In this document: in pieces, positions 31,332 to 40,127 of the stretch
Position numbering within the stretch: position 1 is the stretch's first letter
Layout of the letters: each line of letters begins with the position of its first letter
From: a virus
Direction: 5' to 3' (one strand)
Length of the DNA: 64,000 bases
IMG/VR virus record: IMGVR_UViG_3300035670_000069
Coordinates: 1-64,000 of that record
The notes under the pieces: generated by a model
The model's input: only the letters and a program-made list of their open reading frames with translations
The model's database searches: none
Told to the model about the DNA's origin: nothing
Translations under genes and position numbers: made by a program

Positions 31332-32015
31332 ATGGCTAAAAATGTATACGAAGTTGGATATATAGAAACATTATCTGGAGATGTAATTGAAATCTCCCCG
31401 CTTAAAATAAAATACATGAAGCAATTTATGGACAAATTTGAGCAGGTAAAAAGTGCAAAAGATAATGACGAATCTATAGATATTTTAATTGAATGCTCAG
31501 TTATAGCAATGAAACAATTTAGGCCAGGAAAATATAAAACAAAAGAAGATTTAGAACTAGACTTTGACATGCAAAGTTTATATAAGATATTAGAGTATTG
31601 CGCTGATGTAAAAATAAAAGATAATGAAGAGAAAGAATCATCAATAAAAACAAAAGATGACGGGTCTAGTTGGGAGACCATGGACTTGCCTAAATTAGAG
31701 GCTGAAGTATTTATGACTGGAATCTGGAAAAATTTTGAGGAACTTGAAGAGTCCATATCTATGCCAGAACTAGTATTATTGTTATCAACAAAAAGAGATT
31801 TAGACTATGATAATAAAAAATTTAATGCAGCATTACAGGGCGTAGATTTAGATAAACAGTCAAATAAAAATAATGCCTGGGAAGATATGAAGGCCAGGGT
31901 ATTTAGCAAGGGTAGGGCCACAGATTCTAAGGATATATTAGCACTACAAGGTATAAATGCTCAACAGGCAGGGTTTGGAATAGGCATGGGCATTGACTAC
32001 GAAAAGATAAATTAA
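31332..32015 (+). CDS. Tail assembly chaperone, long form
   Basis: A 227-residue protein. I start at ATG 31332 (MAKNVYEVGYIETLSGDVIE), since the -10 box ends 7 bases upstream; an in-frame upstream start would lie in the terminator. Residues 1-100 ('ISPLKIKYMKQFMDKFEQV', 'DILIECSVIAMKQF', 'DMQSLYKILEYCADVKI') are homologous to the 111-residue protein at 32064. The C-terminal half has 'VFMTGIWKNFEELEESISMP' and 'FNAALQGVDLDK', as in the extended G-T chaperone form of siphophages. Here it is one continuous gene, not a frameshift product. Confidence 0.7.
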   Translation: MAKNVYEVGYIETLSGDVIEISPLKIKYMKQFMDKFEQVKSAKDNDESIDILIECSVIAMKQFRPGKYKTKEDLELDFDMQSLYKILEYCADVKIKDNEEKESSIKTKDDGSSWETMDLPKLEAEVFMTGIWKNFEELEESISMPELVLLLSTKRDLDYDNKKFNAALQGVDLDKQSNKNNAWEDMKARVFSKGRATDSKDILALQGINAQQAGFGIGMGIDYEKIN

Positions 32016-32028
32016 TAAAGTTCCAGTG

Positions 32029-32037
32029 TGATATAAT
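32029..32037 (+). promoter_or_regulatory. Extended -10 promoter of the second chaperone
   Basis: TGA-TATAAT (hexamer 32032-32037). An ACGGAGGAA ribosome binding site lies before ATG 32064. Confidence 0.55.
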
Positions 32038-32063
32038 TGGAAAAGTCGATAACGGAGGAATAA

Positions 32064-32399
32064 ATGACGACAACAGTACATGAAAAGCAAACAGTATCCT
32101 TGATGGATGGCACAGAAATACAACTTAAGCCACTTAATATTGCTCTGCTTCGTAAGTTTATGAAGAACTTTGAAAAGATTCAAAAGGTAGCAGACGATAA
32201 TGATAAGTCAATGACTGTCCTTATGGAATGCGTACAAATTGCTATGCAGCAATACAAGCCAGACTTGGCGGGGGATCTAGAAAAGTTAGAAAACAATATT
32301 GATCTTCCAACAGTCTATAAAATTGTGGATGTTGCATCAGGTATTAAATTAGGAGAAGATAACCCTCTTGGCAATCCTCTCGTAAATGTAAATGCCTAA
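32064..32399 (+). CDS. Tail assembly chaperone, short form
   Basis: A 111-residue protein: 'TVSLMDGTEIQLKPLNIALL', 'RKFMKNFEKIQKVADDNDKS', 'TVLMECVQIAMQQYKPD' and 'DLPTVYKIVDVASGIKLGED'. It parallels residues 1-100 of the long form upstream, but has its own promoter and ribosome binding site. It lies directly before the tape measure gene, where the G-type chaperone is expected, and should coat the tape measure during tail assembly. It stops soon after the shared domain. Confidence 0.7.
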   Translation: MTTTVHEKQTVSLMDGTEIQLKPLNIALLRKFMKNFEKIQKVADDNDKSMTVLMECVQIAMQQYKPDLAGDLEKLENNIDLPTVYKIVDVASGIKLGEDNPLGNPLVNVNA

Positions 32400-32424
32400 T
32401 TAAATAAAAAAGAGGTGGAAATGA

Positions 32425-35400
32425 ATGGCAGATGTTAATGCTAATATTAGCGTTAATATTGACACGTCTGCAGCGCTATCAGAGTTAAAAAATTTACAGC
32501 GTCAAATATCAAATTTCCATAACTCTATTGCAAAGTCTAGCGCTTCTGCAGCGATAGCACAAAGAAATCTGCAGCAGGGGTTCGTCGATTCAATAAATTC
32601 AACGGGACAGTTTGCTGCCCGTATACAAACAATCCGAACCTCTGCTGAATCTTTTACTAATTCTCTTGAGAAGAATAAGTTCTCAATGCGAGAATACTTT
32701 AGATATGGCATTGCATCTTCTAAGATGTTTGGCAAGGTATTTAAAACCGAATTTGATACTATAAATAAAGTTGCCATAGAAAGAACAAGAAAACTTCAAA
32801 CCCAGTATATAAAAATGGGTCGTGATGCTAATGGAGCAATGAAGGCAATTGCCGTAACACCTCTTGCTCTTGATATGGAAGATTTAGCAACAAAGACTAT
32901 GATTGCTGCACAAAAACAGCAACTATTTAATCAACTTTTATCACAAGGCAGCACCAACTTAATTAATTTTGGTAAGAACACTCAGTGGGCTGGACGACAG
33001 TTAATGGTTGGTTTTACCCTTCCACTATCTGTATTTGGCAGCACAGCATCCAAGGTCTTTATGGATCTTGAGATGGAAATGATTAGGTTTAAGCGTGTTT
33101 ATGGAGATTTGTTTACCATAGACGAAGAGACTGATGCTAATATGCAAAGCATCAGAGGTTTGGCTCAAGAGTTCACAAGATATGGCGTTACAGTACAAGA
33201 AACTCTTGCAACAGCAGCAGATGCAGCAGCAGCAGGTTTTAGTGGAACAAAACTTGAAGCAACAGTAAGACAAGCAACTCGACTTTCTGTACTTGGTGAA
33301 GTTGAAAGGCAAGAGGCGTTTAAGGCTACTATCGCACTACAAACAGCATTTAAATTAAATAATAATGAATTGGCAGACTCTATTAACTTTTTGAACGCAG
33401 TTGAAAACCAATCTGTTGTTAGCCTTCAAAATTTAACTGATGCTATACCAAGAGTTGCTCCTATTATTAAAGGACTTGGCGGAGACGTTAGAGATCTTTC
33501 CGTATTTCTTGCTGCTATGCAAGAAGGTGGTGTAGATGCAGTATCTGCAGCAAATGGTTTGAAATCAGCGCTTGCTTCTATTATTAACCCAACTAAAGTT
33601 GCAAAAGAAATGCTTAATAGTGCGGGTATTGATATTAAAAATATTGTAGACAGAAATGTTGGCAATCTAATGCGTACTGTATTAGATCTTGGAGACGCAC
33701 TAAAAACACTGACTCCATTAGCAAGACAAAAAATACTTGAGCAATTATTTGGTAAGTTCCAGTTTGCTAGAGTCGGAGCATTGTTTGAAAATATAGCAAA
33801 AGAAGGATCTCAGGCTCAACGCACCATGGAACTTATGCAGATGTCTGCACAAGATCTTGCACAACTTGCAAATAAAGAATTGGCTGCCATTGAAGAAAGT
33901 TCTGCTACAAAATTTAAGGCTGCTGTTGAAGAATTAAGAGCAGCAATTGCACCAATGGGAGAACTATTCCTTGAAATTGTTACTCCAGTTCTTAAGGCAA
34001 TAACTTCATTGGTTGAAAGATTTAATAATCTATCAGACAATAGCAAGAAAACAATAGGTACTATTATTACAATATTGGGTGGAGTAGCCCCAATTGTTCT
34101 TATGCTTGTCGGTTTATTTGCTAACTTTGCTGGTAACTTAATGAAGTTTTTTGGCATACTAAGAAATGGATATTTAAAACTAACTGGTCAATCTAAATAT
34201 CTTGGAGAGCAAACTAATTATTTGACCAGCGAGCAAATGGAGGCAGAGGCTGTTGCTTCTTCTCTTGATCAGGTACACGCAAGACTAACACAAAGATTTA
34301 CATCAGAAGCAGAGGCATTATTTGCTTTAACTAATGCATATCGACAAGCATCAGAAGCAGCAAGAAGATTTGCAATTAATAACCCTGGCATGATGAATCC
34401 ACAAGGGCCAATGCGTAAATATAATAAGGGTGTCAGCATAGTTCCAGGTAGTGGCAATAGAGATACAGTTCCCACAATGCTAACCCCTGGAGAATCTGTA
34501 ATTCCAGCAGATATGACCAAGAAATATGGCGGTCTTATTCAGAGTATGATTTCCGATAATATTCCAGGATTTAAAAAAGGCGTTGCTGGAGTTGGTACTG
34601 GTGCAACAATAGGAACTGTACTAGGAGGAACTTTTCAGCAAAGAAGATTCTCTCCTGTAGCAATGATGGCACCAGGTAATTATGCTGGTGGATTTGGTAT
34701 GGATCCAGAATGGCTTGCTTTAAATGAAGAAGCAAAGGCATCTTTTGCATCTGCATTAAGAACTGCAGCAATGGCAGAGGCTGGAATTAGACAAACTAAA
34801 GATAATTATCAAAATTTCTGGTCTGGTCTTAATCCAGTATTAGACGGAATATTTGATATTTTTGCACAAGGAATAACTCCTGATGTAAAAAATGTTGCAG
34901 ATGTTGGACAATCTCAATATCCATTAATGATAAATCATATTGATCAATTAGAAAGCAATCTTGCAATTAGTGCAGATGTTGCAGAACAATTACGTAACTC
35001 ATTAAGAAAATTAGTTGTACCTTTAGAGTCTGATTTAACTCAACAGGATGTTAGAAGAGCAGAGATAGCAGTAGATGATTTAGGCGAGGCATATGTTAAA
35101 AGAGCATCATACGAAAGATCTGGAACAACTCTAAAACCACAGGTTGTAAGAAATTTTCCAAGAGAATTAGAGATGCGAGGATTGCTTCCTCCAACATATG
35201 AAGATTATACGTTTGCACACATACCACAAGCAATGTCTTCTGAAGTAACAATTCCTCCATATTTGAGAAAGAAATCTGGAACTGGTAATCCTGCAGAACT
35301 TGCTTTAATGGAACAAATAAGTTCTGGAGCAGTTATAAAAGAAGGATATCAAATAGGTGTTAATTTAGGTAAAGAATATAAGGCTGGAGTAGAAAAAAGT

Positions 35401-38400
35401 GGGGCACAGGATATATATTTAGAAACTCGTGACAGACAAAGCCCCCATAGATTAGCGCCACAAGATGGAAAAGATGATGCTATTGCTTATACTAGTGCAA
35501 GAGATCAAGAATTAAAGAGGGCTGCCTCTAATTATGTTCAAACAGATTCTGGCTTATTAGTTCCACCTGGAACTCCAACTGGAGGAGGGACAACTTCTGG
35601 CAGTTCTCCAGTATTCCTAGGCATGCCAGGTGTAAGACAAAAAGAATCACTTGGACAAAGAATGCGAGGAAAGTATTCTGCACTATCAGACAGAATGGCT
35701 AACACTAGAGCAAGTATGCAACCAATGATGAATAAGTTTAATGGCGCTGCTATGGCTTTGACAAGTGTCGGTATTGCTGCTTCTATGATACCTGGTCCAT
35801 TTGGTCAAATAGCACAACAGGCAATGCCAGTTATTATGGGTATTCAGGGATTAGCAATGGCACTTCCAATGCTAATGACTCCAATGGGTGCTGCTGTAGG
35901 AATTGTTGCAGCAGTAGCAGCAGGGTTTTATTTAGTTAATAAAGCACAGAAAGATTATGTAAAGAGCGTAAAAGAAAATGCAGAGAAAGAGGCAAAGATA
36001 AGACAAGGATCCGCAGACTCTGTAAGGTCATACTCTGAATTTTTGGGAGAAGGCGGTACTCCAAGTCAAAGACAATTTAATCGTCGTGGAGATACAAGAT
36101 TTATTAGTGCTGAAAATGCCAAGTTGGCAAAGTTTAGAGAGTATTACGAAGGTGTTGGCAAAGAGTCTGCTGAAGTTATTAAGTTTTCAGCAACGAAGGG
36201 AAGCGCTGAAGCATTAGCAGCAACTGCACAAGATATAGCAAATAGAGTTTCTGTATTTGGACTAGATCCAAAAGACATTGCTGCAAACATTAAGGCTGCT
36301 GCAGAACTTTCTGGGGTAAATGAATTAGAACTTAAGGCTAAATTACAAGAACTTCTTGCTCCCAATGGACAAGATATTCTTACTACTCCATTGACTATTG
36401 AGGCAAGAATAAAGTTTTTATCTAAAAGTTTAACTAAAGACTTGAAGGGTATAGAGTCTCAAATATCTTCTTTGACTGGAACACAAGTTGCTGGCTTTGG
36501 CACTAGGATGCTAAGAAGTCTTGGAACCGCATACTTGGGAACAAAAGACAAAACAGGTGATGAACAAAAAGCCTTTGAACAAGACCAAAAAGCAATGGCA
36601 TTAATTCAAAACCAGTTAGATGTTTCTTTTACAAAATCATCTGAGGCTCTTGCAATGTTGAATGCCCAATATGTAGATGGAGCAATAAACGCTAAAGAAT
36701 ACAATGCTCAGCATATGGCAATTATGCAATCATTTGATGAATTATCAGAAAGTACTAATTCTTATCTAGAAAAACTAAAAGAAATTGATCCAACAGGCAA
36801 GTATGCAGCAGATGCAATGTCTGATATTGCAGACAATGTCTTGGCGCCATTTGTAAAGGCAAATAAAAAAGTTGGGGGGCAGATAAAAGAAATAATAACA
36901 TCTTTGCCAACCGAAGTACAAACAAATGTTTTGGTAAATCTTTCAAGAGGAAGTTTAACTCCTACAGATATATTGCAAATGGATTTATTGTTAGAGCAAA
37001 TGCAAGGAAAAACAGTAGAGCAAAAATATCAATTTATAGCCGATCTTCCCTCTTTGTCTAAAAACTTAAAAGCAATAATGAATCTTCATATTGCATATGA
37101 GGAACTAACTGCAGCAGAAAGAGTTAAAATACAGGCAATGGCAAATTGGACCATTGGACAAATGATTACAATGGAACAGGCAAGAGCAAACAATGCATAC
37201 TTAAATGCTAAGGATAAGGTTGATAAATTAGAGGCAAGAATTAAGAAAATGAATCGTGTTACCAAAGATTCTCCAGAACTTGATGGAACTACTGATATAA
37301 CAGAAGACGGGTCTGGCTCAGATCCATATGCATTCTTAGACCCATTGCTTTCTAGATTAAAGCAGGTACGAAAAGAATCAATAAATGCTGCTGGTGGCGT
37401 AGAATATTTTGTTAAACTATTAAGCAAGGACATGAAGGGCTTCAAGGGCATGGACCAAATGCTTCGTGCTGCTGGAGCAACTCAAGGATTTATTGATATT
37501 GTAAATGGACTTGATTCAGATCAACTTAAATTATTTGGCGACAGACTGTATAAGATTAAAGATGGCAAGATTATATTTGGTGATCTTGGTAAGGCAATTC
37601 AAAGATTTACTAAAGAGGTAGAACTTGGCAATTTCCAAGATCAAATGCAACAAACAATTGTAGATGCAGAAAATCAATATAAAGCGTATGTTAAGTTACG
37701 TGCTGCAGGCTTAAGTGCTTCTAAGACATTAGAGATTTTAGCAGAACAAGGACTTGCAGCAGCAATTGCAGCAGAAAGTGTTGATAGTGTTGACTTTAAA
37801 AACTTTATTGCGGGTGCAAAAAAGAGCACAGAAGAAACAAAAAAATTAGCAAAAGAACTTAAGGCTTTAAGATTTGAAGCAGAGCAAGAACAGGAAACTG
37901 AAGCAGATAAGATAGATGATTTCTTTGCATATGAAGAAGCCAGAATTAAATTAGAAAAATATCGCCAGTTTGTTGAAAAACAAGGAATGTCTCCTGCAGA
38001 CTTTGAAAGAAATAGAATTAAGCCTGCTGAAAAAGCAGTTGAAGCAGCACAAGATGCTGTAGATGCAATACAAGATCAAATAGATGCAGAACAAGAATTT
38101 ATTGATCAATACAATCGTGGAATAGAACTCATTGGTAGACAAGAGGATATAATTAATGAAGAGTATGATAAACGAAATGAAGCAATAGATCAACAGATAA
38201 ATGCTTTAGATAAAGTTCAGCAATTAAATCAAAATATTGCAGAAAATCAAAAGAGACAAACAACTCTTGCAGATGCCTTAAGCACTGGTGATATCGCTGC
38301 TGCAGCACAAATTGCACAAGAGATGAGATCTGCCTCTGCACAGCAATCTATTGAAGCACAAAAGGCTGCTCTTGAGGAACAAAAGAATAGATTAGAACTA

Positions 38401-39486
38401 GAAAGACTTGCTAAAATTAAAGCATTACAAGTTAGTATTAATGGGGTACTTTATACAAGAGATCAACTAAATGCTCTTATAACTGAAAAAGAAGATAAAA
38501 TTTATGAAATTCAAAATACAACATTAAAAGATGCAGAAAAAATAGTTGTAGAAAAACAAAATGAACTTAAGGTTTTAGAGGATATTCTTAGAACATATGA
38601 AGAAGATTTGTCTGCTGCAATTGCAAATATTAAAACAGAGTCTGGTTTGACAAAAACAGAATGGGAACTTATTAGAGATGCTGTAAATGCTACAAATGAT
38701 TATTTTGATACCATGGTTCTTGATTTGGATGCTATTGCTACAGGAACATTGAATATTGCATCAGCATGGGATGCTGTAACTGCTGCAATTAATGCTGCTA
38801 TTGCTGCTCAGGCTGCTTTTGCTGCAGGCGCAGGCGCAGGCGGAGGCGGAGGCGGAGGCGGTGGAGGCGGAGGCGGTGGAGGCGGAGGCGGCTCACAGGT
38901 TGTTATGACTAGTGTTGGGGGTACTGAATTTACTGCCGATCAAGTTAAAGATCAAATAAAAACTCTTACAGATTTAAGAGAAACAACAAAAGTTGGTACT
39001 GGAATTAACTTCTTGCTAAAAGAGAATATAGATGAATTAACTGATGCCTTAAAAAATCCAAAAACAGGACCAAATGTTGTTGATGAACAAACAAAACGTG
39101 CTGCCATGGCTGCAGCAACCGTAGCCTCAAATGCTTCTAAGCCTACATTCGGCGGTGGCGGTGGAAGGTATGGAATGCTATTTGAATCTAAGGGTGGATT
39201 TATTAAGCCTAAATATTTAGCAGCAGGAGGATTTGCAAGGGGATCCGACAAGATACCAGCAATGCTTACCCCTGGAGAATTTGTAATGAATAAATATGCT
39301 GTTCAATCTTATGGCCTAGATAAAATGAAGGCTATTAATTCTGGAGAATACAATGGCGACAGCATGTATAATTATAATCTAACGGTTAACGTAAAGTCTG
39401 ACGCTAATCCAAATGAAATTGCAAATACTGTCATGGGTCAACTACGACAGATTGAGTCTAAGAGATTGAGGAGGGATAAAATCTAA
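32425..39486 (+). CDS. Tape measure protein
   Basis: A 2353-residue protein setting tail length. N-terminal coiled coil (residues about 15-100); TP901-type tape measure core (about 230-400, including 'GVTVQETLATAADAAAAGFS' and 'GGDVRDLSVFLAAMQEGGVD'); hydrophobic segment near 545-570; a second hydrophobic stretch near 1110-1175; long coiled coils near 1810-2060; an 18-glycine run (2139-2156). The motif 'VPTMLTPGESVIPADMTKKYG' near 680 is echoed by 'IPAMLTPGEFVMNKYAVQSYG' near 2275. No lysozyme or peptidase domain is evident. ATG 32425 follows AGAGGTGG. A tail of about 350 nm is predicted. Confidence 0.92.
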   Translation: MADVNANISVNIDTSAALSELKNLQRQISNFHNSIAKSSASAAIAQRNLQQGFVDSINSTGQFAARIQTIRTSAESFTNSLEKNKFSMREYFRYGIASSKMFGKVFKTEFDTINKVAIERTRKLQTQYIKMGRDANGAMKAIAVTPLALDMEDLATKTMIAAQKQQLFNQLLSQGSTNLINFGKNTQWAGRQLMVGFTLPLSVFGSTASKVFMDLEMEMIRFKRVYGDLFTIDEETDANMQSIRGLAQEFTRYGVTVQETLATAADAAAAGFSGTKLEATVRQATRLSVLGEVERQEAFKATIALQTAFKLNNNELADSINFLNAVENQSVVSLQNLTDAIPRVAPIIKGLGGDVRDLSVFLAAMQEGGVDAVSAANGLKSALASIINPTKVAKEMLNSAGIDIKNIVDRNVGNLMRTVLDLGDALKTLTPLARQKILEQLFGKFQFARVGALFENIAKEGSQAQRTMELMQMSAQDLAQLANKELAAIEESSATKFKAAVEELRAAIAPMGELFLEIVTPVLKAITSLVERFNNLSDNSKKTIGTIITILGGVAPIVLMLVGLFANFAGNLMKFFGILRNGYLKLTGQSKYLGEQTNYLTSEQMEAEAVASSLDQVHARLTQRFTSEAEALFALTNAYRQASEAARRFAINNPGMMNPQGPMRKYNKGVSIVPGSGNRDTVPTMLTPGESVIPADMTKKYGGLIQSMISDNIPGFKKGVAGVGTGATIGTVLGGTFQQRRFSPVAMMAPGNYAGGFGMDPEWLALNEEAKASFASALRTAAMAEAGIRQTKDNYQNFWSGLNPVLDGIFDIFAQGITPDVKNVADVGQSQYPLMINHIDQLESNLAISADVAEQLRNSLRKLVVPLESDLTQQDVRRAEIAVDDLGEAYVKRASYERSGTTLKPQVVRNFPRELEMRGLLPPTYEDYTFAHIPQAMSSEVTIPPYLRKKSGTGNPAELALMEQISSGAVIKEGYQIGVNLGKEYKAGVEKSGAQDIYLETRDRQSPHRLAPQDGKDDAIAYTSARDQELKRAASNYVQTDSGLLVPPGTPTGGGTTSGSSPVFLGMPGVRQKESLGQRMRGKYSALSDRMANTRASMQPMMNKFNGAAMALTSVGIAASMIPGPFGQIAQQAMPVIMGIQGLAMALPMLMTPMGAAVGIVAAVAAGFYLVNKAQKDYVKSVKENAEKEAKIRQGSADSVRSYSEFLGEGGTPSQRQFNRRGDTRFISAENAKLAKFREYYEGVGKESAEVIKFSATKGSAEALAATAQDIANRVSVFGLDPKDIAANIKAAAELSGVNELELKAKLQELLAPNGQDILTTPLTIEARIKFLSKSLTKDLKGIESQISSLTGTQVAGFGTRMLRSLGTAYLGTKDKTGDEQKAFEQDQKAMALIQNQLDVSFTKSSEALAMLNAQYVDGAINAKEYNAQHMAIMQSFDELSESTNSYLEKLKEIDPTGKYAADAMSDIADNVLAPFVKANKKVGGQIKEIITSLPTEVQTNVLVNLSRGSLTPTDILQMDLLLEQMQGKTVEQKYQFIADLPSLSKNLKAIMNLHIAYEELTAAERVKIQAMANWTIGQMITMEQARANNAYLNAKDKVDKLEARIKKMNRVTKDSPELDGTTDITEDGSGSDPYAFLDPLLSRLKQVRKESINAAGGVEYFVKLLSKDMKGFKGMDQMLRAAGATQGFIDIVNGLDSDQLKLFGDRLYKIKDGKIIFGDLGKAIQRFTKEVELGNFQDQMQQTIVDAENQYKAYVKLRAAGLSASKTLEILAEQGLAAAIAAESVDSVDFKNFIAGAKKSTEETKKLAKELKALRFEAEQEQETEADKIDDFFAYEEARIKLEKYRQFVEKQGMSPADFERNRIKPAEKAVEAAQDAVDAIQDQIDAEQEFIDQYNRGIELIGRQEDIINEEYDKRNEAIDQQINALDKVQQLNQNIAENQKRQTTLADALSTGDIAAAAQIAQEMRSASAQQSIEAQKAALEEQKNRLELERLAKIKALQVSINGVLYTRDQLNALITEKEDKIYEIQNTTLKDAEKIVVEKQNELKVLEDILRTYEEDLSAAIANIKTESGLTKTEWELIRDAVNATNDYFDTMVLDLDAIATGTLNIASAWDAVTAAINAAIAAQAAFAAGAGAGGGGGGGGGGGGGGGGGGSQVVMTSVGGTEFTADQVKDQIKTLTDLRETTKVGTGINFLLKENIDELTDALKNPKTGPNVVDEQTKRAAMAAATVASNASKPTFGGGGGRYGMLFESKGGFIKPKYLAAGGFARGSDKIPAMLTPGEFVMNKYAVQSYGLDKMKAINSGEYNGDSMYNYNLTVNVKSDANPNEIANTVMGQLRQIESKRLRRDKI
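38839..38892 (+). repeat. Poly-glycine tract in the tape measure gene
   Basis: Eighteen consecutive Gly codons, built from GGA-GGC and GGT-GGA units, lie near the C-terminal end of the tape measure gene. This is a GC-rich island in AT-rich surroundings and prone to length change. Confidence 0.8.
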
Positions 39487-40127
39487 TGTCAACAGCAGAT
39501 TATATGCTTGGTAGAAAGAAATATCAAAGGCCACAGGCCATGCTTTGGTCTGATAATTCTGGAACACTTGTTGATGGGTTATATGTTCCAAATGGTCTAG
39601 AGGTAGGCCAAGATGTTGGTTCAGAAACCGATGAATCTTTATATAATCAATTTTTAATATTATCTGACAACAATAGATCTCCTATTGATATTTCTCCAAC
39701 AAGAATTGAAAAAAGAGAACGAATGATTAATGGTCGTATGCGTTCATACCATATTGCTGACAAACTTACTATTAGTACATCATGGGAAATGCTACCATCT
39801 AGATCATATTATACTGTTCCAGAATTTAACGCAACAACTGGAATATCACCTCATGCTGGAGACAATAGCCTTGAATATACTACAGACGGAGGAGCAGGCG
39901 GAGTAGAGTTGTTAGATTGGTATGAAAATCATCAAGGTCCATTCTGGGTATATATGGCATATGATAAGTATTCTAATTTTGGAAAAGACTCAAATGCATA
40001 TGCACATTTATCTCAGTATAATCAATTGGTTCAAATGTATTTCGCTGATTTTAATTACTCCGTTGTAAAGCGAGGCGGTAGTAATTTCGACTTCTGGAAC
40101 ATATCAGTAACACTGGAAGAGGTATAA
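39486..40127 (+). CDS. Minor tail protein (distal-tail position)
   Basis: A 213-residue protein in a one-base overlap with the tape measure gene, the usual place of the distal tail protein that closes the tube. It has 'ISPTRIEKRERMINGRMRSY' followed by 'HIADKLTISTSWEMLPSRSY' and ends with 'NYSVVKRGGSNFDFWNISVT', a pattern seen in actinophage minor tail proteins. No catalytic residues. It leads directly, with a one-base overlap, into the 1469-residue baseplate protein. Confidence 0.6.
   Translation: MSTADYMLGRKKYQRPQAMLWSDNSGTLVDGLYVPNGLEVGQDVGSETDESLYNQFLILSDNNRSPIDISPTRIEKRERMINGRMRSYHIADKLTISTSWEMLPSRSYYTVPEFNATTGISPHAGDNSLEYTTDGGAGGVELLDWYENHQGPFWVYMAYDKYSNFGKDSNAYAHLSQYNQLVQMYFADFNYSVVKRGGSNFDFWNISVTLEEV

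Noticed and set aside
31332-32399. Programmed frameshift between tail chaperone genes
   Set aside because: The long form is one uninterrupted frame, the short form has its own promoter and ribosome binding site, and no slippery heptamer was seen at the junction.
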